Below are positions 48,646 to 62,800 of a stretch of DNA of 64,000 nucleotides, in pieces. This DNA comes from Cyclina sinensis (Eukaryota > Mollusca > Bivalvia > Venerida > Veneridae). Below the pieces are notes generated by a model, which made no database searches, was not told where the DNA came from, and saw only the letters and a list, made by a program, of their open reading frames with translations. Made by a program: the position numbers and the translations under genes. The stretch covers positions 682,001 to 746,000 of the forward strand of contig JAAONU010000014.1 in assembly GCA_012932295.1 (NCBI GenBank), written 5' to 3'. How positions within the stretch are numbered: the stretch's first letter is position 1; each line of letters begins with the position of its first letter.

Positions 48646-48855
48646 TACTGAACATGCTGAAATTTTGTAATGGATTTACCCAGCTTTGAATTTGGAACAG
48701 TCCATTCAAAGTTTAAGGGATTTCAATATTAAAATACAAAAATGGAGCTACCAACAGTATAGCGCCTGGTCAGACTGCACGGATGTGCAGGCTGGCCTGG
48801 CTCTATACTGGTGGCAAAAGCTAATCACTTTTGGTTCCAGCAGGTTAAGGGTTAA
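48646..48855 (+). mobile_element. Short MITE, copy 2
   Basis: About 93% identical by eye to the 8423-8636 element across its length, including CTGGTCAGACTGCACGGATG. The right end GCAGGTTAAGGGTTAA is intact and the left end is eroded to AGTACTGAACATGCTG. It abuts the preceding repeat element. Confidence 0.75.
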
Positions 48856-51800
48856 TGTGCTACAGAACTTGTTGAAACTAAATAAATTTAGTGAAAAAAC
48901 ATTTAGACTTGCAGCGTCTAATAACACACAAATATTGTGTATCTTATATTTAGCACAAAAGCATTTTGCTTTTAAGTAATTACATTAGCTGTAATTTCAT
49001 AATCTTAGCATGAAAGTACAAATTTTTTCATACAATCGTCTTATTTCAATATTTCAACCAAAGGAAGCCTTTATTTGAATACAGTTTTGAGCCAGGTTTG
49101 AATGATTATGATTTAATGAAACCTGTGGCGTCTTTAGAAAATTACCAAACCAAAGTTCAAAGACAAGTCTTGCACTCCAGTCTCTGGGAACAAACAAACA
49201 GAAAAGAATACTAAATAATGAGAGCAGATAATGATATTAAAAAATTGCTGAATAAATATGCATACAAAGTGTTTTAATCTTTTAAGCTTATCGGAGAGAA
49301 TAAGTTTTGTTTACACACAGCTGTAATGTCAACAGTCCGCAACGTGACTTAACAATGACCAAATTTTGTTTTGTTGATCATAAAATGGATGAATAGTTTA
49401 GTTGGATGGAACTGTTCTTTGATGGATTTGGCTATTAAATTCAAAGATAGCAGCTGAATAAGGGTGTGGTCCTCAGACAGTTGATTGACACTAAGTTGAA
49501 TTATTCTTTTGAACTATCAAATGATGGATCAGTGTAAGACTGTAACAACTGTTATGATTTCAAATTTGAAGTATATTAATTTTATTAATACTATTTTAAT
49601 TTACCATGAGATTGTGAAATATTTGACTCTGTCATCAGCTCCATAATTCCAGAGTTCATTTCATACTCAGACTTGGCAGTAAGAGGCTGTCTTTAATTAA
49701 GGGTTTTGGCTGTCTTTATGCTGGGATTCAAACATTGCCTCTGATTAGGAGGGTCTTGGATTTCAAGCCTAGCTGGAGCTCATGTTGTGTTCTTGGGCTG
49801 AGACATGTAGCTAAGCCACACATCACTCAGTTCACCCAGCTATAAATGGGTAGCAGTAATGGATGTTGTTCTGGACAACTCTCTCCAGCCATCGGTTCTG
49901 TCTTGGGTATGAAGCTGAAACAAATTAGTACAAGAAATAGTAGACTTTTAGTTGACTTTGATATGTGGCATTGGGGGTATTGGCTGAGATAGATAGAGCA
50001 AGGTATAGACAATGTCCCTGTTCCAGATTCAGGTGGCACCTGTGGTTCTTTATCACTGCTCTGTATATCCCACATATATTTGTTTCCTGGTTTCACATCT
50101 CTTCTGAAAGCTAGACAGTGGCAAGTATATGTTTAGGAGCTACTGGACTGAACCTGTTATTGTCAGTATGGAAGGATACAATAGACCTGGCACCAGCTCA
50201 CTTTGGTAAGATGAGACTGTAGTCTACACTGTAACCTACTCTGAAAGTTACTGCAGGGTCTCTCCCTGAAAAAATTCTATGTACACCAGTATAATGTAAG
50301 TAGAGTAAGTCATTTACTGCATGGACAAAAAATACTGTCAACAGAGGAAAAAATTGTTAACAGCCATCCAGATATTTTAGTTACTTGTTGCAAAAATTTT
50401 AGTCTTTGAATACAGAAGTCCAGTTTCACAGAAGCTTGTATAGCAGCAACATTTTGATACTATTGTTCTTTTGCTTTAAAATGCTTGCAGCTGTGTTTTA
50501 TGACCAAAAATCAGGTTACAGGTGCATGAAATAAAATTTGCAGTGAAAAAAAAAGAATATATGAAATCCAAAACACAAAATACTTTGCAAATGATAGAAG
50601 CATATTTCATTAATTATAAAACCTAATATTTCAAAGTACTGTCATTCTGCCATCCTGTAACTGAGCTATTACTTTCACTCCTGACAAGTTCAACTTATTG
50701 TCATTTGTTGGAATGTTGTTATGGTACAAAAAAACACCTTGTTTGTACTTTTTCTCCCATATCATGCATGAAAAAAATGTTGTCAGGTGTAAAAATGCTG
50801 TAGTTACAAGAAAAAGGGATTTGCAGCATGTTAAAGTAATTAGAGAAAATGTCTGTCTTGGTATAAAAACAGGGAAAGTCCTGTTACAAGGTAATAAATG
50901 TCACTGTGAAAAATGAGGGAAAAGTCACTCACGTTAGCACTGAAAATAAGTCAAAATGTACCTGTTGATTTCTGAGAACTTGAAGTACTAAAACTGTTGG
51001 CTTATTTTGGCAAAATTTATTAGCAATATTGTAGTGGTCTCCTGAAATATTATGGAGGAGAAGTGACCACAATTCATCAATGGCTGACTGCCTTATCTAT
51101 GTATGCATGAGATAATTAATTTTTAAGTAGGTAATGAGAGACATTGCTCATAACAAATTATCTCCCTTACTCAGATAACATCAGAGGTAATCCAAATTGC
51201 ACTTTGGTCCTTTCAGTTGGAATCCTCTGACTTTATCCTTGTTTCTCTTTGTGATAGTCTTGACTTTCAGTTGTGAAAATTGTCACTTACATATTAAATA
51301 AAAAGTTAGGAATATAAAAAAACAAACTTTATGTGCTAACAAAACATCTTTTTAAACTAAATGTTTAATCTGACTACTATTGTGGCAAATAATAAGGTGT
51401 AATTATCACCATACCATAAAGGAAAACAGCGATGAAAGCAGAGGAATCCAAATGGAAGGACCAAGTTAATATTAGAGAGTATTCAGGGTAGATAATCCAC
51501 TGATGTCCCCCATTGCCATAAAGGGACTGGTAAATGCTGACTTGAGTGACTGGGGTCTAATTATCTATGTACTGAAAAGTTGTTGATGTAGAAATGAATA
51601 GAATATTTATGTATTATATTCATTTAAAAGCCCTGAATTTGCATTTGTTTATATCTTGATGTGCCTATTAACTTGTGACTACTTTTCAAGGTGCTCTTTT
51701 GACGGAGTCATGAAGTAATTTATTTAATATAAGTATATAGTGTCACTTATAAAGTTTGTGTTACCGTAATATCTTGTTTCTGGCATTGAGACATCCAATT

Positions 51801-52741
51801 GAGTGTAAAAGTTTTTATTGTATTGCCTTATATTATTTACTGTAAATGCTGTTTTAAGAATTCTGTTAGGAATAAATTAAAAGCAGTTAAAGTACCATTT
51901 CCTTTCCTGTTTTTCAGAGAAATAAAAACTTTCTTCCTGTGACAAGTATGTACACTGCTAGGACACTTAGATATCTAATACGGGAAAAAAGTGACATGCA
52001 TACATGCATAATTGATTCCCTATAACTCCTCCTGTTTTTAGTATTGGTTACTTTGCCCTTAGTGTATTGCATTCACCTATTAGGTCAAATATTTGCTGTT
52101 GTCAGTTTATTGACTTGGTCCAGGTGTGAGTCGCATAATGTGATGTGTTAATTTATTTTTGCCAGTTTTTCCTATGGGTGAATAAAACCTTGTAAACTTG
52201 GATTGATTGGAGAGATAGGAACTTTGGTGTATTGATATTACATATCTTTATAGGGAGTTACAGTCAGGTATCTGTGTTCAAAAGTTTTTTTTTTTAAACA
52301 TATTCAGTAATTACATACTCATATTTACAGATATATTTCCTGTATTTACAGCAGTTAATATAGCTTCAGTTATTTTACATTTTCTGAAATTAGTTTCACC
52401 TCATCAAATTTAATATTAAAACATTTCAATGCTAGAATATTCTTTCATGAAATCATATCAATATGAGACTTACTCTTCTTTCAGAGAAATCATTTAACCA
52501 TTTTGATACATATGAAATTTATGCAGAAGGTGTTTATGCATGAGCAGAACACAAGAAAGATCATACAACATTATCTGAAATTGATACAGGTGGCAAATAG
52601 AGAGAATTCTTTTTCAGCAGATTTAAAGGTCAAGGTCACACTTTGATGGAGGGGTAGTCACATTCTCATTTGTGTAATTTCGTAAGAGGCCTCTCACTTA
52701 ATATTACAATTAGTATATATCACAAAACATTTAACTTTTTC

Positions 52742-53889
52742 AGCTCACCTGTCACGTAGTAACAGAGTCCGTCTGTCCGTCCACAATTAGTTTGTTAACA
52801 CTCTAGTAGTCACATTTTTGCCTCAGTTGTCATGAAACTTGGTCAAGATGTTTGACTCATTAATATCTCGGACGAGTTCGAACATGGGTTATCAGGGTTG
52901 GAAAACTAGGTCACAGAGCCCAAATATAGAAAAACCTTGTTAACACTCTAGAGGCTACTTTTTCAGTCCAAATATCCTGGAAATTTGTCAGAAAGGTTTT
53001 ATCGATGATTTCTAGGTCAAGTTCAAATATGGGTCATCTGGGGTCAAAAACTAGGTCACAGAGCCCAAATATTAAAAAACCTTGTTAACACTCTAGAGGT
53101 AACATTTTTAGACCAAATAATCTGGAAATTTGTCAGGAAGGTTGCTCTATGATTTCATGCTCAAGTTCGAATATGGGTCATCTGGGTTCAAAAACTAGGT
53201 CACAGAGCCCAAAAATAGAAACATCTTGTTCACACTCTAGAGGTTACATTTTCAGCCCAAATAATCTGGAAATTTGTCAGAAAGTTTGCTTCAAAGATTT
53301 CTAGCACAAATTCAAATATGGGTCATCTGGGTTCAAAAACTAGGTCACAGAGCCCAAAAATAGAAAAATCTTGTTAACACTCTAGAGGTTACATTTTCAG
53401 CCCAAATAATCTGGAAATTTGTCAGAAAGGTTGCCTTGAGGATTTCTAGATCAAGTTCGAATATGGGGCATCTGGGATCACAAACTAGGTCACAGAGTCC
53501 AAATATGGAAAAACCTTGTTAACATTCTAAAGGTAGCATTTTCAGTCCAAATAACCTGGAAATTTGTCAGAAAGGTTCTATCCATGATTTCTAGCTCAGT
53601 TTTGAATATAGGTTTTCTGGGGTCAAAAACTAGGTCACAGAGCCCATATGGGTCATCTGGGATCAGGAACTAGGTCACATGGTCCAAATATGTAAAGAAC
53701 TTTTTAACATTCCAGAGGTTACATTTTCAGTCCAAATATCCTGGAAATTTGTCAAAGAGATTGTTTCAATAATTTCTAGGTCAAGTTGGAATATGGGTCA
53801 TCTGGGGTCAATTAACCAGGTTCATAGCAACTTTGTTAAAAGCAGTCATACTCAGGTGAGCGATACAGGGCCATCATGGCCCTCTTGTT
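52742..53889 (+). mobile_element. Hairpin-ended tandem-repeat element, type-B core only
   Basis: Starts AGCTCACCTGTCACG with GTCTGTCCGTCC. It has about seven ~150-bp units nearly matching part B of the 33.8-kb element (GGGTCATCTGGGGTCA, AAAAACTAGGTCACAGAGCC, CTTGTTAACACTCTAGAGG). It ends CTCAGGTGAGCGA, AGGGCCATCATGGCCCT, CTTGTT. Part A is absent. Confidence 0.75.
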
Positions 53890-54067
53890 TGTCCATGTGT
53901 TCACTGGGAAGGTTCATTCTAAAAGGTCAAGGTTAGGTGGTCAGAAAATCATTTTCTTAAGCAGTGTCAAATCAAAGATTCTTGAGGTACTTGCATGATA
54001 GTTAATCATTTTCTATGTATCAAAGTCATAAATTTTCAAATTGGATCTGCTTCAATATGTGAAGTTT

Positions 54068-54211
54068 GAACCATATAGTTTGAGGTAATAAAACATTAAA
54101 CCATATAGTTTGAGGTAATAAAACATTAAACCATATAGTTTGAGGTAATAAAACTTATAGTATGAGGTAATAAAACATTAAACCATATAGTTTGAGGTAA
54201 TAAAACATTTA
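54068..54211 (+). repeat. 30-bp tandem repeat, about five copies
   Basis: CCATATAGTTTGAGGTAATA plus AAACATTAAA in near-identical copies from 54071, with one shortened copy near 54155. Confidence 0.85.
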
Positions 54212-56979
54212 ACTTACTGTGAAAGAGAAACTACCTACATTATTGTCAGAAAAGCATTCATGATAAATGCACATGCATATTTTGAATGTTTTGCATCAAG
54301 TTGCCATAGACACTTTTCACTCGATCATTTTATATTTTTCGTGAAAGCTTTTAACATAGTTTTGTGACATATGCACTGTTTAGGATTTTTGTTTTGCATT
54401 TACTGTTTTGCCAGCTTTCGTAGTTCACACCTTTGTTGTTGGAAAAGTGCATTAATTATTTTTCTCATCTATACATTTTATACGTTAAAGCACAGTGCTG
54501 TAGCTAATGTTTTGTTGCAACTTTGAATGTGTGTGGCCTCACCTGAGTAAATATATGTTATTGCATTTTTGGGCATTGTTCAACATTTAATGCAGTTTTT
54601 GGCAACAAAAGATAGTGTGGCATTAAAAGCCATGGGATTCATTTTGAAAAATGTGAGATATTCTATCGAGGACATTTATTGGGTCATTTTCTTGCATGTC
54701 TGTTTGTTGTTTTAGTTTGGATTGTGTTTTTTATGCTAACTTGTTTAAAGGTATCATTCAAAGGGGATGTGATAGGAAGGTTTTTCAAATTTCTTATATT
54801 GTGCAGTTTGAAAGCATTTTTTTCACCACCCACAAAGTTAAGTTACATTATCTTCCCACCTACAGGCTCAAATAGTTTGCACAGCATTAGATTACCGGTT
54901 ACATTATTACATGCATGCACCAAGTGGTACCTATACTTTACACCAGCAAACAATTTATAGACTTAAATGACATTTTAAGAAAGACAAATTATTTCTAAAC
55001 AGGGTGTTTATAATAATGTTCTTTGTATACATGTATTTTGTATATGTAAAATTTAAGTCATTATCTTTCTGCAAGAAAAAGAATAAGTTTCAAATTTGTT
55101 ACTTAGGCTTCAGTAATAATTAAATTTTGCTTCAATGATATATGGGTCAAAGTTACGGAGATTGTTAGACCAAAGAAATCTCACACTGATAATTCTGATG
55201 CTGACTGTTACAGCACAAGTTCAGTGAACAGTACACCTGAAGTCTATTGTGATATTAATATGAAGAATGAACATGTCCATCATACATTTTGACTACCCCT
55301 TCTTCATCTCTGGCAATAATAACTAAAAATTTACTTGCTAAATCATATCAAACAGTTGTGATTATAATAGGGCTGTTCAGATTGGCAGGCTGATTTATAA
55401 TGGTCATCCCTGGTTGCTTAAAGGCTCAAACAATTACTGCCAGTGGTAAAGGTTAGATGAACTTACAGAAACACCTTACAGTTAACTGTTGCTAGATGAG
55501 GAAAAAGTAGTGCAGTCTTGAATCACATTCCTCAATATTTGTACATTGACTAGACCAAGCAATTTCATTGATTAGACACTGTAAATGCCATTTCTTGGCA
55601 AGTTCAAATCAATTTTTATGTACTTGGTGGTATTGATCACCTTTCCACTTATTTGGTTGTAATATATACATGCACTGAATTTCTTTTCTAACAATTAAAA
55701 TTAAACAAACTGTTAAACATAGTCTTGCTGTCTCAGTGTATATTAGTGTTCAGGGCATTTGCACAATGGCCTGCAAGGTTTGCTGAGTATCGTTCATGCA
55801 CATACATAGACTGATTACCTTTTCTTTCCTGTGAAGATCTATTTAGATATTATTCATATCAGAGAAAAAATTTAATTTGAATTGTTGTATACATTAGCAG
55901 TGCCATAATGCTGCCTATACGCCAAATATATGCAAGTCATTCCAGGAGGTGGAAAAAAAGAAAATTATTTTAATGCGAAAAATGATATATCTCCGGAGCT
56001 TCCTGCATGGGGATCCCCTTCAAGGGGGCCTAACGCCTTAAATTTGTCCAACCTACACACCTGATTAAAAAAAAATTATTACCAGAATACTTTATTCTCC
56101 TGTCATTGTAGCCAGACCAGACCAGCCTGGCAATTGCATGTAGAGAGTCTGCAGTTATTCAATGCAAGATGTTTACAAACACATGTTGAGATCTATTCCA
56201 TATTCTTGCAAATAGTTCCATAACTGACCCAATATTTGACATGTCTTTCTTTTGAACTTATATGAATGAAATAATAAGAATGTTAAAAAGGTTACATTGA
56301 TTATAATTGCCATGTATGAGATCTGTCTTACAATACAAAGGCCCTGTCAGCTTGCTTTGTAATTTAACTATGGGCTCTAATATTTTTTTTATTCACATCA
56401 GGCATATGAAATAAAAGCCTTTAAATGATTACTTTGATTGTATTGATAAATACCCTGCTCATATGTAAAGAGGTTTTATATGATTACATAGCTGCATTAT
56501 CTTTTCCATCTTGCATAGCAAACAAGTTAAGAACATTGCCATTACTGGTGCTATGGGAAATTTGAGCAGACCAATTTCAATGTGAAAAATTATTTGATAT
56601 TCAACAGAATTAAAAGAAGTCCATCAGATATCATTTCCGGTAGAACTTACTTAGAAGCCTGCTTGTGGTTTTCTAGTGCATTCCTCAGACTTTCCTTGGA
56701 ACAAATTTTAGGGCTCTTAAAAACATTTGTCAAAACTTCAAAAAACTTGTCAAGTGACAAGCAATTGTAAAAAGACATACATTTAGGCATTTTCAGTTAC
56801 AGGGTTTTAAATAAGATATACAGTTTGAATAATCTCACAACCCTGTATTTTTCCTGGATGTCTTAACATAGTATTTGACACATAAAATATCACAGAAGCT
56901 TTTATTGTTTATAAATCAACTAACTTTTTTTATTATTTTCTTAAAATAAGAGAAGCCTGAATTTGACATGGAAAGTTGA

Positions 56980-57520
56980 GTTAGTCTCTTTATTACCTGT
57001 TTATTGCCTGGAAAATGTAGTCAAACAGTGTATTGCTTTGGATATTAATGTATCCTTTTTATTACATGGAATTTTCTCAAACTGTGTTTATTGCCTTTGA
57101 AAACCTAACCTGTTTATTGGACTGAAAATCTCCAAGAGCCTGTTTTTGCTGCCTGGAATACTAGTACATTGTCATCCTGAAAGATTCAGAAAGTTTATTG
57201 CCTGAAAAATTGCCCTAGATGTATATTACCTGGAAAAATAAAGAAACCAAAGAAACTAGTATTTTGCTGCAAAATATTAGTCCCTTTATAACTTTGTACA
57301 TAACACAAGCCAGCTGCTTATTTTATTGAAAATCTCACTGCTTATTGCCTTGTTAATTAATCTCATTAACTTAAGATCTAATCAGGCTGTTTCTTGCCTG
57401 GAAATATCTACCAGTGATTAAGTTTATTGCCTGCAGAGCTTCAGCCATTTTGCAATGAGGAAAATATATCACCAGATTGCTTTTAGCCCAGAAAAATTTC
57501 ACCAGCTTTTCTTATTGCCA
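56980..57520 (+). repeat. Degenerate short-unit array (TTTATTGCCTGGAAAA)
   Basis: TTTATTGCCTGGAAAA-like phrases recur about a dozen times at roughly 40-60-bp spacing, strongly diverged. Confidence 0.55.
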
Positions 57521-58571
57521 AATAAGTTAAAATGTCGTCTCTGAGGTAAATCATTGAAATGAGTAAATGCACCTTGATGGCTTGAATGACCACTTTTTGT
57601 CATGATTATCATTCAGTCAACAACGGCTAATTGAAATACCTAAATTTTATTGATTAACACTGTTAACCAAGTTCAAGACAGATCCACTTAAGTAGCATTT
57701 ACATTCATTCATATTCCAAGGGCATGACATTTGTTTATACTGTCACTACGGTAGCTTTTGTCTCACCAGTACAGCTTATACCTATTTATTACTCCTAACA
57801 CGCAAGGTATACAATAAACATGTTTATGCCTTATGCAATGTAGTCTTGAACAGGAACTTGGGATACTTTTTGTCAGGAATACTTTTTGTCGAAGATGAAA
57901 ATTAATGGGACTTTTTTAGTTAAGCAGTTCATACTATTTGGAGTTCAGTACTGTGGTAATTGTTCTAGAATGGAATTACTGTTTTTTCACGGCCATTGAT
58001 TTCTTTTAAAGAAACAAAAAAACATTAATGAAAAGCGTGTTTGTTTGCATGAAGATTTAATTGTATTGTCTGGTCTTTTAAAATATTCATGTCTGTACAT
58101 AGACCATTGATGAGCTGAGGGTGGATATTTAAAAAGAGCGGAAGCAACTTGGTAATGAATCAATAGGAAAATATAGACTGAAATTGAATGACAGTTATTC
58201 CAATATGTTATTATGAAATAGATAAATATAACAATGAATGAGGCCGGATATGTTTTGAAAGCATTGTTGTAATGTGTCTATTGTCATGAAATTAATCAGA
58301 TTATGCGAGCGTGTAACACTGTTAATACACTGTTTTCACAGGTGAAGGGGATTTACTTTTGGCAATAATTCCTTTTGGCATGTCCAATGGGTAGTCCACT
58401 TTTGCATTCATATATATATAAACATGATACTGGAATATGATTTTAAAGATCGATGTTATTCCTCTTATTTCTTTGGACTTAAGACTGACTGGATTTAAAC
58501 TTCGTAGTCTTTAGAACTGGTAAATATTCTGCCTGGTAATTACTGTGGTTAGTTATTTCTTTTTAAATAAA

Positions 58572-59000
58572 TATGTCCCCGTTCCATGAAGAATGGGATA
58601 TATTGCTTTGCTGATGTCGGTCGGTTCTTAAAGGTCAGTCTGTAGACCTCTTCATTTCCTATCAATAACTTGAGAACACAAAAGCAAAGATGCTTGAGGT
58701 TTGGTAGGTAGATTGGGCATAATAACTTGATGAACCCCATTGGGTTTTTTTTGGCACTGTTGGTCAAAAGTCAGGCTCACAAGGGCCCACACTTTGAAAA
58801 TGGTTTTCAATCAATAGTACCCATGACTTTCAAACTTTACAGGATAGGTTTGGATGATAAGTTGATGAATCCTTTTGTTTTTAGAGAATTGTTTAAAGCT
58901 CAGTGTGCTGTCAGTCAACATTCTTGATTGATCTCACGATTTCATTTTGCATAAGAGGGGCACCAGTGTCATTCTGACAGCTTTTGTTTGTAAAGACTTT
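58572..59000 (+). mobile_element. Short hairpin-ended element related to the 19.9-kb family
   Basis: The 5' end TATGTCCCCGTTCCATGAAG folds with GAATGGGATATATTGC and is followed by TGTCGGTCGG. It has two or three decayed units with CAATAACTTGAGAAC and ends AAGAGGGGCAC (inverted match to the start), then GTGTCATTCTGACAGC and TTTTGTTTG. Confidence 0.55.
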
Positions 59001-60151
59001 TTGAAACAAGCTGCTGACACAGTTTGTCTGTTGAAGGATCAGCAAAATGTATTTTTAACTACCGTCTTTCTCACACACAGACAGGATATTTTAATGTTAG
59101 GTCTTGACCGAAACTAAGTGGTTTAGTGATTAACACTGCCTGATATTCATAAATTACTTCATATTTTAATCATTTGATTTCCTAGAAAATTTTAACTGAT
59201 TTGTCGTTTTAAATGGTTGACTTGCTAGCAAATGCCTAATCAGTAAAACTGCAATATGATACAAAGTAAACACTGTCTTAAAATTAACTAGTCTAGCGTC
59301 ATGGTTAAAAATAGTGATTTAATTAACAAACTTGTAGTCACAAAACTGGACCCACTGATGGATGCATGGTCATAAGCTCCACGAGTGTCAGCTTTTTCTT
59401 ACAAAGGATGGTTCTAGTTCCAAAGAACAGTGGTTAGGAAAACTGCTTGACTATAATGTTCATCAGAAAGGCATATATCTTCATCCAAATCCAAAATCTT
59501 ATAATTACATAGATTGGCTTTAATGTTGTCCATTATTGTCATTGGCATTTGTGGATTTGTTCTTTTGGTGCCTTGTGTCTACACAAAACAACTTCACTGA
59601 GGTATTTGATTGAAATTATCATGTTCTTCCTCCTTGGATTAGTCAGATGGAAAATTGTTGTTGACAGAAGATTTTTTAATGCAGTAAACTTGTCTAGATT
59701 GTAGACTTAATGCTCTGTTACTGCAATATAAAACAGTTGATCTATGGTGTTTATGTATTGATGGATTTATTTTGTGGTTTTCACTGAATTGCCAATTACT
59801 CACTCCTGTGGTTAGACCCATGGTCTAGTAATTATTTTCCTTTTGCATATTTGGGCTTCATTGCCAGGGTTTAAAAGTGCAGATAAAAATAAAATGAATT
59901 TTATCTTTTCAAGAAAGTGCAGAATTTATGATGCATTTTTTATCAACTGAAACAAGAAATATCTGGAAAAAAAAAAGTGATCCGCATACAAATTTCAAAA
60001 TCAATGCCCCATAAGAGTATAGTTTTCGGACATTGGCTGACATTCAGCATATGTAGTAACTGAGTGTCCTATGTCCACAACAAACCGGACAAAAAGCCTG
60101 GTCCCAAGCTTGTCTGGTTTGGAGGAGTTCTACTGTACTCTCAATGATACA

Positions 60152-60175
60152 TCTGTCTGTCTGTCTGTCTGTCTA
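60152..60175 (+). repeat. (TCTG)n microsatellite
   Basis: Five to six TCTG units. Confidence 0.85.
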
Positions 60176-60741
60176 GATGTGTAAACTTGAAGCTGATACA
60201 TCTATTGTGAAATTATTATAAGAACTTTAAGCAAATCAGTACTGTGAGCAACATCGCTTTAGCAGCAACCCCAGAAATAATTACAAGAAAGTGTTTAACC
60301 AGACACAGGTATTCTTGTGAAGTTTAAGGTATCTAAATGAGGATCCATTTATGACCCTAGATGTGAGTAAATAGAATGAAATACAATGAAGGTGTATAAT
60401 TATCATCAAAAAAGCCAGTCATTATTTACCAAACCTTGTATCAAAGTGATGTTTTTCATGTAATATAATCTTGTAACACTGCATGATTCCATAGTGTGTG
60501 ACAGTATTAGCTGATATAACCTGACTCTGATTTGAACCACAAGTTAGAGGTTTCGGAACATGATAGGGTTAGTGTTAAATGAATTAGAAGCATTGTTATT
60601 TAAGAGTCATAAATGTAAAATGATTGGTTAGATGCTTAGAAATAAATTTAGTATTTTTTTGTTCAACTAGGACATACCAAGATAATGCTTATGTGGAAGT
60701 ATTTAACTAATAATGCCTAGCATCTACAAAATAACACATAG

Positions 60742-60808
60742 GCAAACAGTGCAGACCCAGATCAGAGGCCACAATATACGGCGTCTGAGTAGGGTCTACA
60801 CTGTTTGC
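60742..60808. repeat. Palindromic element, 17-bp arms
   Basis: GCAAACAGTGCAGACCC pairs with GGGTCTACACTGTTTGC (one mismatch), and the inner bases (CAGATCAGA against GTCTGAG) pair further. Probably a small foldback repeat. Confidence 0.65.
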
Positions 60809-61032
60809 ATAAAGGCCTTTCTTCTCTAAATTGAATGAAATTGAAAATTTATATCAGAAACTCTTTTTTTATTGAAAATGGACTTGTCCAACTAACACGG
60901 ATGGCATGATCCTCTGGGCATAAATGGGTTAAGTGTCTGCCAACCTTTTCTCCATAGCCTTGCTATTTTTGTGCTGGCTTTGACTGAAAAGAATTGCAGT
61001 CTCATTTTCTTTTAGGTTTCTTATTTTTATCA

Positions 61033-62800
61033 TTAGCTCAACTTTTTTCGAAGAAAAAAACGAGTTATTGTTATAGTCATGTTGTTGTTGCAGTTGCCGA
61101 TGCCATTGCCGTTGCCGTCCGAAAACTTTGATCTTAATTTTTTCATTCCTTTATGGATTGACTTCATACTTGGACACAACAACTCTGTGGACAAGACCTT
61201 TTAGTAGACCAGACTAAACTTGACCTTGACTCATAAATGACCCTCATCTTCAAGGCAAAATATTGAATTTTGTTAAAATTGACCATAACTTTGTTATTGA
61301 TAGGTGGATTGTCTTCATGCTTGAACACAACAACCCTTTGGACAAAACCTTCAAGTGGATCAGACTGAACTTGACCTTGACTCCTAAAGGACCTTCACCT
61401 TCTAGGTTGAATCACTGAATTCTACTAAAATTGGCCATAACTTTATAATTAATAGGTTGATTGTCTTCATACTTGGACACAACAACCCTTTGGACAAGAT
61501 CTTCAAGTGGACCAGACTGAACTTAACCATGACCTTCAAGGTCAAATTATTGAATTTTGCTAAATTGGCCATAACTTTGTTATTTGTAGTTGGATTTGAT
61601 TCATACTTAGACAAAAGAACACTTACCACAAATCTGACATTGTGATTCTTTCTTGTCTGACCTTGACCTTTAAATGACCTTCACAGTCAAGGTCATATTA
61701 TTAAATTTTGCTAAAATTGGCCATAACTTTGTTGTTTATGGTTGTATTTGATTTATACTTGGAGAAAACAACACTTATGACAAATCCAACATTCTGATTC
61801 TTTCAGGTTTGACCTTGACCATAAAATGACCTTCACAGTCAAGGTAAAAAATGTTCAATTTTGCTACAATTTGCTATAACTTTGTTATTAATAAGTGGAT
61901 TGTCTTCATACTTGGACAAAACAACACTTATGACAAAACCAACATGTTGAATGACTCAAGTTTGACCATGACTTTTAAATGACCTTGACCGTCAAGGTCA
62001 GATAATTGACTTTTGCTTCAATTGTCATAGCTTTGTTTTATTTATGGATTTGATTCATACTTGCACCAAACAACACTTATGACAAATCTGACATTATGAT
62101 TATTTCAAGTTTGACCTTGACCTTTAAATGACCTTGACAGTATAGGTCAAATTATTGAATTTTGCTGAAACTGGCCATAACTTTGTTATTTGTGGTTGGA
62201 TTTGATTCATACTTGGACAAAACAACACTAATGACAAATCCGACATTTTTAATTATTCAAGTATGACCTTGACCTTAAAATGACCATGACTGTCATGGTC
62301 AAATTATTAAATTTTGCTCAAAATGTCATATCTTTTTTATTTATTTATTTATGGATTTGATTCATACTTGGACAAAACAACACTTATGACAAATCTGACA
62401 TTATTATTCTTTCATGTATGACCTTGACCTTAAAATGACCTTCACAATCAAAGTCAAATTATTGAATTTTGATACAATTTTCCATAACTTTGTTATTTGT
62501 TGTTGGATTTGATTCATACTTGGACAAAACAACACTTATGACAAATCTGACATTATTATTCTTTCATGTATGACCTTGACCTTAAAATGACCTTCACAAT
62601 CAAAGTCAAATTATTGAATTTTGATACAATTTTCCATAACTTTGTTATTTGTTGTTGGATTGATTCATACTTGGACACTACAACACTTATGACAAAACGA
62701 ACATGTTGAATTACTCAAGTATGACCATGACCTAAAAATGAAAGATGAAATTCTGAATGTTGCTAAAATTGGCCATATTTTGTTATGTATGGATGAAATT
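61033..62800 (+). mobile_element. Tandem-repeat element, TGACCTTGACC family
   Basis: Starts TTAGCTCAACTTTTTTCGAA, which folds with GAAAAAAACGAGTTA, then a short GTTGTTGTTGCAGTTGCCG run. About eleven units of ~150-165 bp follow with AATTGGCCATAACTTTGTTA, 'GATTCATACTTGGACAAAAC', and TGACCTTGACCTTTAAATGA. Two neighbouring 152-bp units (62353 and 62505) are identical. The 3' end is not clear. Confidence 0.7.

Noticed and set aside
48686..48979. 97-codon plus-strand open frame
   Set aside because: Most of it is the interior of MITE copy 2, and the same sequence at 8.5 kb is not kept in frame.
49941..49990. Candidate CH exon 5 from a YWL-like codon run
   Set aside because: No family motif around it, stops close by, and no matching phase or acceptor.
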